Shown: positions 1 to 7,109 of the stretch, piece after piece
How the letters are laid out: each line of letters begins with the position of its first letter
Position numbering within the stretch: position 1 is the stretch's first letter
Source: Labrys sp. KNU-23
Lineage (GTDB): Bacteria; Pseudomonadota; Alphaproteobacteria; Rhizobiales; Labraceae
Direction of reading: 5' to 3'
NCBI RefSeq assembly: GCF_008330945.1
Contig: NZ_CP043488.1
Span: forward strand, 806,001-870,000
Length of the DNA stretch: 64,000 nucleotides
Notes under the pieces: generated by a model
Seen by the model: only the letters and a program-made list of their open reading frames with translations
The model's database searches: none
What the model was told of the DNA's origin: nothing
Made by a program: the position numbers and the translations under genes

Positions 1-1
1 T

Positions 2-1057
2 GGCCTGACCAATCTGATCGCGGTGACGGCCGACCAGAAGGTCGAGGCAACCACGGAATTCCGGGTCAGCACCGATCCCAGGCCCGCCCAGCGGGCGCAG
101 AAGGTAATGCAGCCCCGGGGCGCGACCAATCTTACCATTTTCGGAGACCGCATCGTCGCCAGCGGCAATGCCGGCAGTGTCGACGAGGCACTCGACACCG
201 ACGATGTTGCGCGCACCTATTCGCAGCCGGACCGGCCACCGATCAACGACACGACCATCTCAGGCTCGCAGCAGATCAATATTCGTGTGCGCTTTGCCGA
301 GATCTCGCGCTCCGAATTGCTGTCCTTCGGGGTAGACTGGGGCGTGTTCGCCAATTCGGGGAATTTCTCCTTCGGCCTGTTGAAGACCGGCGGCGTGAGC
401 GAGGGCGGCGGCAATCTCGGCATTGGCCTGCGATCCAACGCCGTCAATGTCAGTGCGCTCATCGAGGCGCTGCAGCGCAACGGCATCGTCAAGATCCTGG
501 CCGAACCGAACCTGACCGCGGTCACCGGCCAGACGGCAAGCTTCCTCGCCGGCGGCGAGATCCCCGTGCCGATCCCGCAAAGCCGCGATACCGTGACGGT
601 GGAATACAAGTCCTTCGGTGTTTCGCTCAATTTCACCCCGACCCTGCTGCCCAACAGCCACATCGCCATTCACGTCAAGCCGGAGGTCAGTTCGATCTCC
701 GATTCCGGCGGCGTCAGCCTGAACGGCTTCAACCTGCCGAGCTTCGTGGTGCGGCGGGCCGACACCACGGTGGAGGTGGCAAGCGGGCAGACCTTCGCGA
801 TTGCAGGCCTGTTCCAGCAGAGATTTGCCAAAAGCCTGCAGAAATTCCCGTTCCTGGGCGATGTGCCCGTGCTCGGCACGCTCTTCCAGTCCGAGCGCTT
901 CCAGCGCGAGGAAACTGAGTTGGTCATCCTGGTCACGCCCTATCTCGTCCAGCCGGTGCGAAGCCACGACCTCGCCACGCCGATCGACCGGCCGGCACGA
1001 AACAAGAAGGCCCGCAAGCCGACGAATGCCGCCGGCATGGGCCTCATCGTGAAATAG
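2..1057 (+). CDS. Tad/CpaC-type secretin, 3' part (5' end outside window)
   Basis: The reading frame is already open at base 2, so this is the last 351 residues of a longer protein. Secretins form the multimeric outer-membrane gate of pili and type II/III secretion systems. The C-terminal half reads as a secretin domain of the Tad pilus CpaC/RcpA kind: a stretch beginning INIRVRFAEISR, then KILAEPNLTAVTG, a GGEIPVPI segment, VEYKSFGVSLNFTP, and a closing LVILVTPYLVQPV. The residues before it (ATNLTIFGDRIVASGNAGSV) look like the BON-type domain of CpaC. A CpaD-like lipoprotein gene follows 14 bases downstream, and an SctU-like export gene lies nearby. The protein is therefore either a Tad-pilus secretin or a Tad-derived secretin serving a type III system. 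Family assignment is firm; the machine it serves is inferred. Confidence 0.9.
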   Translation, partial: GLTNLIAVTADQKVEATTEFRVSTDPRPAQRAQKVMQPRGATNLTIFGDRIVASGNAGSVDEALDTDDVARTYSQPDRPPINDTTISGSQQINIRVRFAEISRSELLSFGVDWGVFANSGNFSFGLLKTGGVSEGGGNLGIGLRSNAVNVSALIEALQRNGIVKILAEPNLTAVTGQTASFLAGGEIPVPIPQSRDTVTVEYKSFGVSLNFTPTLLPNSHIAIHVKPEVSSISDSGGVSLNGFNLPSFVVRRADTTVEVASGQTFAIAGLFQQRFAKSLQKFPFLGDVPVLGTLFQSERFQREETELVILVTPYLVQPVRSHDLATPIDRPARNKKARKPTNAAGMGLIVK

Positions 1058-1071
1058 GAAGGACGGCAGCG

Positions 1072-1563
1072 ATGAACGAGAATTTCCTGCGAGCCGGCCT
1101 TGGGGCAGGCATGATTGCCCGCCCAGCCATGATTGTCCTGGGCCTGGTCGGTCTGGCCGGTTGCTCGGCGGGGCCCACGGCCGATTATTCGCCCGGATAC
1201 AGCTATGTGGCGACCAATGCCGGCCATGGTTCGGCGAAGGGAGCGACCGGCTCCGTGCTGGTGCCCGATGCCTGCCTTGGGCCCCCGGCCGATGTCCAGC
1301 GCCCCGCCTGGGGCACGGTGGAAGCCGCCATGCCCGATCTTGGAGCCCATCTGCCGCCGGGCTGCGCCAATGCCTACAATTTGCAGCGCATGACCGAAAG
1401 GCAGGGGGATCTCGTCGAAGGCCGACGCATGGGGCCGGCTGCCGGCGTGACCACCGCACGCGCGGCCCGTAAATATCTGTCGGGAGAGAAAGAGGGGGAT
1501 GCTTCCTCATCGGGAGATCTCGGCGGTGCCAGCGGCAGCACGACGCAGCAGTCCTCTGATTAG
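1072..1563 (+). CDS. CpaD-like pilus/secretion lipoprotein
   Basis: This 163-residue protein starts 14 bases after the secretin stop, behind a good ribosome site (GGAAGGA). A hydrophobic stretch ends in the lipobox LAGC, so it should be exported and lipidated. The segment PPGCANAYNLQRM followed by GDLVEGRRMGPA resembles the conserved core of Tad-pilus CpaD proteins, where a GC-x-NL motif precedes a DLV-x-GR-x-MGP motif. The C-terminus is low-complexity (Ser/Gly/Asp). In Tad systems CpaD is a lipoprotein partner of the secretin. It is shorter than typical CpaD and may be a reduced version adapted to another machine. Confidence 0.75.
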   Translation: MNENFLRAGLGAGMIARPAMIVLGLVGLAGCSAGPTADYSPGYSYVATNAGHGSAKGATGSVLVPDACLGPPADVQRPAWGTVEAAMPDLGAHLPPGCANAYNLQRMTERQGDLVEGRRMGPAAGVTTARAARKYLSGEKEGDASSSGDLGGASGSTTQQSSD

Positions 1564-1600
1564 GACCGGATCCGGGCCGAGGGAAGGGGCGGGTCCTCGC

Positions 1601-2425
1601 CTAGCTGGCGCTGGCCGCGGCGTTCATCAGGCCGAGCGCCTCGGCGCGCTCCCGGGGGCTGGCCTTGGCGCGGATAGTACGGGTGCGGGCCAGCAGCGCA
1701 TCGACCTCGCTGCTGGAGAGGCCGATGGGGGGCGAGGTACGAACCTGGCTGTCCTGGCCCAGCAGTCCGTAGCAGACCACGAGGTTGCGCTTGTGATGCA
1801 GTTGCGCATCCGGGGCGGATGCGACCTGCTGGATGAACGGCATCGCCTTTGGCGCGTCGCCGGCGAGGGACGCGGCGAGCGCCATATTGGCCTTGATGTC
1901 GAGGTCGGCAGGCGACAGGGTGAGGGCACGCGAGAAGGAAGCCTCGGCCGCACCGGTCTGGCCGGCGACGGTCTGCGCCACGCCGAGACGGTTATAGGCG
2001 CTGGAGGTGTTGACGATCTGCGCACCCTCGCCGAGGGCGCGGAGCCCGGCCTCGTTGTCGCCGGTCGCCATCATCGCCGAGCCCAGCCCGACCAGCGCCT
2101 TGCCGTCCTTGGGCGATTTAGCCAGCGCCGTGCGATAGGCACTTATGGCATTGGGATAGGAGCCGGCGCGCACATAGGCATCGCCGACCTCGACATTGGC
2201 CGTCGCGGAGGCGTCGGGCGCGGCGGCGGCCCGTTCGTAGAGAGCGAGGGCGGTTCCCTTGTCGCCATGCGACTCGACATCGGCGGCGAGCCGCATCAGG
2301 CGGGAGGATTGCGTGTTCGATGCGCCGCTCGCCCCGATGGCGGGCGCGCTGGCATTGTGCGCCGTGGTGCATGCCGAAAGCACCATCATCGCAAAGACGG
2401 GACAAAACGCCGTGCGCAGCCGCAT
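1601..2425 (-). CDS. TadD-like TPR lipoprotein
   Basis: The product is a 274-residue lipoprotein with tetratricopeptide-like repeats. I chose the ATG at 2425 because AGGAGGA sits just upstream of it; an in-frame codon at 2488 has no such site. The leader is followed by a lipobox at MVLSACTT. From about residue 40 there are helical repeats of TPR type, for example ALALYERAAAA, ANVEVGDAYVRAGSYPNAI and ALVGLGSAMMATGD. In Tad loci a TPR lipoprotein (TadD) assists outer-membrane assembly of the secretin, and type III systems use pilotins for the same step. It faces the secretin and lipoprotein genes convergently and is divergent from the SctU-like gene. Confidence 0.75.
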   Translation of the reverse strand: MRLRTAFCPVFAMMVLSACTTAHNASAPAIGASGASNTQSSRLMRLAADVESHGDKGTALALYERAAAAPDASATANVEVGDAYVRAGSYPNAISAYRTALAKSPKDGKALVGLGSAMMATGDNEAGLRALGEGAQIVNTSSAYNRLGVAQTVAGQTGAAEASFSRALTLSPADLDIKANMALAASLAGDAPKAMPFIQQVASAPDAQLHHKRNLVVCYGLLGQDSQVRTSPPIGLSSSEVDALLARTRTIRAKASPRERAEALGLMNAAASAS

Positions 2426-2567
2426 GCCGATCCTCCTGAAAGCCGCCGGATCATATCGCAAGCCTTCTTGCACGGAAACCACCGACATAGATCATCCACG
2501 AAGAACCGTGGAAACATGCAAAACCGCGCAGGAAATAGCGTAAGCGCGTATGGTATAGGGCCCTGAC

Positions 2568-3611
2568 ATGTCTCAGGAAAGCGAAGAAAAAAAGCTTCCC
2601 GCTTCGGAGAAGAAACTGCGCGATGCGCGGCGCAAAGGCCAGGTTTCCAACAGCCGGGACCTGGTTTCGGGCTTTTCGATCTTCGCCGCTCTTGCTTTCC
2701 TCTATATCGCCGGATCCGGCATCATGGATCGCATCAAGCAATTCGCCGAGCTTGTCGCGAGCGCGCAATCCGCCCCTTTCGCCCAGACCGCCAGTGCCAT
2801 GATCCATCAGGCGATGATCACGCTTCTCTATATCGTGGTGCCGCTGGCGGGCGTCGTCATCGTCGTGACGATCCTGGTCAGCACTATCGCAACGCGTGGC
2901 CCGGTGTTTTCCTTTGAGCCGCTCAAGCCGCAATTCGAACATGTCAATCCCGCCAAGGGGCTCAAGCGCATCGCGTCCCTGCGCAATGTCGTCGAGTTCG
3001 CCAAGAGCCTGATGAAGACGATTCTGCTCGCGACCGTCTTCGTCGCCATCATGGCCGCATGGCTGCAACCGCTCTTCGAGGTTCCCGCCTGCGGCCAGTC
3101 CTGCCTCGAGCCGACGCTGCTCGCCATCCTCACGCCCCTGGGGGCTGCGGCGGCGCTTGCCTTCATCATCGTCGGCCTCATCGACGTGCCGATCCAGCGC
3201 GGGCTTTTCCTGCGCGACATGCGCATGACAAAGACGGAATACAAGCGAGAGCACAAGGACTTGGAAGGAGATCCTCTGATACGACAGGAGCTGCAGCGCC
3301 AGCGTCGCGACGTGACCAGCCGGCCCTACAAGCTCGGCCTTGCCAATGCGGTGCTGGTCGTCGCCGGCCGCGACCATCTGGTGGGCCTGCGCTATGTGCG
3401 CGGCGAAACACCCGTTCCGGTGGTGGTCGGCAAGGGCGAGGGGGCGGCCGTCGCGAGCCTTCGCTCGCAAGCCCGCGAACTGGATCTGGCGATCGTCGAG
3501 GATGCGGCCTTGGCTGAGGCCCTGTTCGAGCGCACGGCGCCGGGCGCCTATGTCGAGGCGGACTATTTCCCCGCCATCGTCGCCCACCTCGTCAAGAACG
3601 GGCTGGTCTAG
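2568..3611 (+). CDS. SctU/FlhB-family type III export protein lacking the NPTH motif
   Basis: This 347-residue inner-membrane protein belongs to the FlhB/YscU/HrcU family, the substrate-specificity switch of type III secretion. The family start is clear (EKKLPASEKKLRDARRKGQV). Four hydrophobic segments follow at roughly residues 30-52, 80-108, 140-165 and 185-212, then the conserved TKTEYKREHKDLEGDP linker and a cytoplasmic domain with ETPVPVVVGKG. Family members normally cleave themselves at an Asn-Pro-Thr-His motif in this domain. Here the aligned residues 266-270 are AGRDH: the His is kept but Asn, Pro and Thr are lost. No other type III export gene is in the window, so the rest of the apparatus should lie upstream of base 1 or elsewhere. 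Confidence 0.9.
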   Translation: MSQESEEKKLPASEKKLRDARRKGQVSNSRDLVSGFSIFAALAFLYIAGSGIMDRIKQFAELVASAQSAPFAQTASAMIHQAMITLLYIVVPLAGVVIVVTILVSTIATRGPVFSFEPLKPQFEHVNPAKGLKRIASLRNVVEFAKSLMKTILLATVFVAIMAAWLQPLFEVPACGQSCLEPTLLAILTPLGAAAALAFIIVGLIDVPIQRGLFLRDMRMTKTEYKREHKDLEGDPLIRQELQRQRRDVTSRPYKLGLANAVLVVAGRDHLVGLRYVRGETPVPVVVGKGEGAAVASLRSQARELDLAIVEDAALAEALFERTAPGAYVEADYFPAIVAHLVKNGLV

Positions 3612-3623
3612 TATCGAGCCATC

Positions 3624-3655
3624 GGCCTTGGCAGCCGAAGGGATGTCCCAAGGCC
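3624..3655. terminator. Stem-loop between convergent genes
   Basis: Perfect 8-bp arms GGCCTTGG (3624-3631) and CCAAGGCC (3648-3655) are separated by 16 bases, between the stop codons of the sctU-like gene and the convergent LysM gene. The position fits a bidirectional terminator, although no T-tract follows. Confidence 0.45.
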
Positions 3656-3672
3656 GCAAGGCGCCCAGCCGC

Positions 3673-6600
3673 TCAGGCCACGGGAATGGCGATGCCGAGT
3701 GCCGTGAGGGCGACGTCTATCTGCGCAACCGAGGCCGGGCCGGCTTCGCCGTTGCGAACCTTAGAGGCGGTGTTGTCGATATGCACGGTGACTTCCCCCG
3801 AACCATAGTCGTCGGGCGCGGTGAAATCCTCCTTGGCGTTGAAGCGTGCCGGATCCGTAAAGGCTGAATCGGATGATGCCGTCGCCGTGAGCTTGGAGGC
3901 GTCGCCCTTAAGGCCAGCGAGCGTATGGTGCAGATTGCTCACCAGCGTGTCGCGCGCCGCCATGGGCATGGCGTTGATCCAGTCGATGAAGGCCTGCCGG
4001 CTGGCGGCATCGTTCATCTTGAAGCCCTTGAGCTCGCCATATTGGATGAGGAGAGGCACGGGGCTGTAGCCTTCGCGGCTCTGGTTCCTCAGGGCGGTGG
4101 CAGCCTCTTCCGACAGGCCGGCATGCTTGAGGAAGGCAGTCGCGTCGGCCGTCTCGAATTCATGATTGTCGCGATTGCCCGCCACGACGAACTGGGCGAT
4201 CACGGCGCCGATGACGACGGCCAGCCCGATCGGGCCGAAGGCCGTGCCGGTGCCGAGCGCGGCCATCACCGTGCCGCCGCCGGCGACCAGGGAGAGGCTG
4301 CCCATCGTCGGGTCGCCTGCCTTGAAATAGTCGACCGCGTTCCAGACATCGAAGATAGCGCCGACCGCACCGAGAACCTTCACCGCCGGCTTGCTGCTGG
4401 ATCCGAATACCTCCACAGTCTTGTTGCCGCCCGAGAGAAGGCCAAAGCCGTGAGAGAGTTCGATCGCACGCTGGCTGACGCCGGCGGCGTCGATCACCAT
4501 CTTAAGCCCGCCCTTCCAGGTTGGATTATTGGCAAAGTTGACGCCGGTATTGACCAGGCCCGCCAGGGTAGCGGCGGTGCCGATGATGCGCAGGATCTTG
4601 CCCGGCGTCGTGTCGTTCTTGAAGGCCTTGATACCATTGGTGTCGGTGATTTCGTCCAGCCCGGCATTGAGCTGGCGCATCTTGCGCTCCACTTCGGCGG
4701 GCGTGTCACCGGCCTTTGGCAGTGAATCCTCGACCAGCTTGATGGCCTTGTCGAGTTCGCTCTGCTTGACGCCGAGCATCTTGGCCATGCTGCCGTCCTT
4801 GAAGGAGACGAGCGCATCGTCGACCTTCTTGAACGTTGCCGGATTGCTTGGGTCGAAATCGGCGAAGCCGGGGATCACGGTGCGCCGGATCAGCTGGGTT
4901 GCCGCTTCCTCGACGATCTTGCGGCCGCGGTCCGTCAGGCGCAGCGTGCCTGCGAGCTTGTCGAACTTGGGCAGGCCGAGCAGGGTCGGCTCCTGCGTCA
5001 GCGTCATGTTGAGCGCCATCGCGGTCTTGTCGTCGGCGAGCAACTTGGAGACGGCGTCGTTGGCCTGTTTCTGATATTGGGCGAGCTCGGGCGGCAGATT
5101 GCCCAACTGGTCGATCTGGACCAGGAGTTTCTTGCCATCCTCGCGGACCTTGGCTGCGAGGTCCTGCTCCTTCTGCTGCCATTGCGGGCCCTTGCCCGTC
5201 TTGTAGTCGGCGATCGCCTGGGTGAGCTGTTCGGGCGTCATCAGCGGGCCCTTGCTGGCGATCAGATATTGCAGCTCCTTGGTGTGTTCCAGATAGGCGT
5301 CGACATCCTTGTTCACGGTGCCGGCCGCAAATTGCTGCACATTGGGAATGACGGTTTCGTCGACCGGATAGCCGAGGGCAAGCGGGTAATCCAGGCGCGA
5401 GCCGCTGGCGACGGCCTGGGGGATGGAATTGATGTCGTAGCTTCCGATCTCGGCGAAGCGCGTGACGATGGCCGAAGCGCCTGGGGTGTCGCCCATCTTG
5501 TCGATGATCTTCATCAGGTTCGACAAGCCCTCCATGCCGATCAGATCGGTGCCGATCTCACGCTGGCGCGTGGCATTGGCGGCCTCGATGGTGGGCAGGG
5601 CGGCCTGCATCAGCTTCACGGCGAGGTCAGGGTCGGCCTTGTCCACCAGGCCGCGCAGATTGTACATCACGGTCGCCGCATCGCCCTGGTCGCTGACCGC
5701 CGTCTTGGGATCGTAGTCCTTCAGCTGCTGCGTCGCTTCGTCCGCGGCTGCCTGGATGAGGGTGAGGGCATCCTGCGAATTGGCGATGGCCCGCTTCACC
5801 TCGGGTGTCGCCTTGGCGTAGCCCTCCGCCATTTTCTCGAAGGCCTTGCCGGGGCTGCCTGCGGCATTGGCGTCATCGATGATCTTGCGCGCCGCGGCTT
5901 CCACCTGCGGCCCGGCATGGCCGGAGGGGCGCAGGGCGATGCCGAGATCCTTGCCGGCCGCTTCGATGGCGCTCTGCGCCGGGCCGCCATCCGTCCAGTC
6001 GCGATCGAACAGGCGCTGCAGCGCGGCCGGCCGCTCGGCTTCCGGCAAGCCGGCCAGATAGGCCTTGGTGTCGGCAGTGAGTTGTTTCTGTTCGGCCGCG
6101 AAATCGTAGTTCGGATCGTTGGAATCGGCGCCCTTGTTGCCGCGTTGGTAGAGACCTTGGGCAAAGGCCTCCTCCGGATCGGTTTCCAGCCCGCGCTCCC
6201 GAATCGCTGCCTCGGCACTCGCCTTGGCCGGCCCGCCATCCGACCAGTCATAGGTGGCGATCCTGAGGGCGGCCGCCTGGCGCTGGGATGGCGGCAGAGC
6301 ATCGAGATAGGCCCCGATATCGGCCTTGATTGCCGCACCACCGGCGTTCAGCTCTTCCAGGGAGATTCCGTCCTGATAGCCAAGCTTGTTGCCCTGGCCA
6401 TAGAGATCGTCGAGGAAGGCCTTCTCTCCGGACGGCACGCCGCCGGCACCGGCCGCGGACTTGGCAACCAGCTCGGGCGCGCTTTCGGGGACGATGACGA
6501 CGTCATTGGGGTGAAGCGTCTCGCCATTGGCATCGAAATGGCCCTTATTGGCCGCGATGAGATCGGAGAACTTGACGTTGCTCTCGGCGGCGATCTTCCA

Positions 6601-6801
6601 CAGGCTGTCGCCCTGTTCGACGACGACCGTCTTCTCCGTCTTCGGGTCGAGCTGCTTGGGCCCGCCGGCATCGGCCCGTTCGCGTACAGCCTTGTCGACC
6701 TGCGATTCGAAGAATTTCTGCTGCTGCGGGGGAAGCGCGAAGCTCACATTCCGGATCGGATCGAAGCGAAATCGTGCGTTCGGATCTATGCGATAGGACA
6801 T
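3673..6801 (-). CDS. Large LysM-domain protein, candidate type III substrate or translocator
   Basis: The protein has 1042 residues and no N-terminal signal peptide. A LysM peptidoglycan-binding domain lies at about residues 59-106 (VVEQGDSLWKIAAESN ... LHPNDVVIVPES). Two related modules of about 72 residues follow (roughly 133-206 and 217-288). Each has an LYxxGNK start, a YL-x-LP helix and a DWSDGGPA or DWTDGGPA signature. The middle is mostly helical and hydrophilic. A long hydrophobic, glycine/alanine-rich stretch is at roughly 830-873 and could insert into a membrane. Size, missing signal peptide, LysM head, hydrophobic tail and convergent position beside the sctU-like gene suggest a secreted substrate or translocator. 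That role is inference; only the LysM domain is recognised. Confidence 0.8.
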   Translation of the reverse strand: MSYRIDPNARFRFDPIRNVSFALPPQQQKFFESQVDKAVRERADAGGPKQLDPKTEKTVVVEQGDSLWKIAAESNVKFSDLIAANKGHFDANGETLHPNDVVIVPESAPELVAKSAAGAGGVPSGEKAFLDDLYGQGNKLGYQDGISLEELNAGGAAIKADIGAYLDALPPSQRQAAALRIATYDWSDGGPAKASAEAAIRERGLETDPEEAFAQGLYQRGNKGADSNDPNYDFAAEQKQLTADTKAYLAGLPEAERPAALQRLFDRDWTDGGPAQSAIEAAGKDLGIALRPSGHAGPQVEAAARKIIDDANAAGSPGKAFEKMAEGYAKATPEVKRAIANSQDALTLIQAAADEATQQLKDYDPKTAVSDQGDAATVMYNLRGLVDKADPDLAVKLMQAALPTIEAANATRQREIGTDLIGMEGLSNLMKIIDKMGDTPGASAIVTRFAEIGSYDINSIPQAVASGSRLDYPLALGYPVDETVIPNVQQFAAGTVNKDVDAYLEHTKELQYLIASKGPLMTPEQLTQAIADYKTGKGPQWQQKEQDLAAKVREDGKKLLVQIDQLGNLPPELAQYQKQANDAVSKLLADDKTAMALNMTLTQEPTLLGLPKFDKLAGTLRLTDRGRKIVEEAATQLIRRTVIPGFADFDPSNPATFKKVDDALVSFKDGSMAKMLGVKQSELDKAIKLVEDSLPKAGDTPAEVERKMRQLNAGLDEITDTNGIKAFKNDTTPGKILRIIGTAATLAGLVNTGVNFANNPTWKGGLKMVIDAAGVSQRAIELSHGFGLLSGGNKTVEVFGSSSKPAVKVLGAVGAIFDVWNAVDYFKAGDPTMGSLSLVAGGGTVMAALGTGTAFGPIGLAVVIGAVIAQFVVAGNRDNHEFETADATAFLKHAGLSEEAATALRNQSREGYSPVPLLIQYGELKGFKMNDAASRQAFIDWINAMPMAARDTLVSNLHHTLAGLKGDASKLTATASSDSAFTDPARFNAKEDFTAPDDYGSGEVTVHIDNTASKVRNGEAGPASVAQIDVALTALGIAIPVA

Positions 6802-7109
6802 GCTGCTTTACCCCGCCAGAATCAGTCGTGTCATGGCGACGGCGCATCCGCCGCGAGGGGACGCGCGGCCAGTTTGTGGGCGGCACTATGGCCGGGGGTG
6901 GATGATGGTTTGATGACATGCCGGAGCTGTTCGGCGGGGGCCCGGCGGATTGTGCGACGCGAGGCTGGACACCCCGGATCCCAGGCTGGCCCATCGTGAA
7001 AGGCTGGACTATCGTCGTATGTCACGTGTGATATCGGCGAGTTGCTTGCCGGAAGATTTCCATCTGCGATGGTCGGCGGCGAAGCGTTCGATCAAGATTT
7101 GGGGCCGGC
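6802..7109. other. Divergent intergenic region, no gene seen
   Basis: These 308 bases separate the divergent LysM and hybrid-kinase genes and must hold both promoters. I found no convincing coding frame, palindrome or recognisable box for a type III regulator. Confidence 0.5.

Noticed and set aside
260..1510. Long minus-strand open frame opposite the secretin and lipoprotein genes
   Set aside because: It is a shadow of high-GC coding sequence. Its residues are Arg/Gly/His-rich with no family, while the plus strand encodes a clear secretin.
5077..6999. 640-codon plus-strand frame opposite the LysM gene
   Set aside because: It is antisense to a recognisable LysM protein and has no ribosome site or domain of its own.
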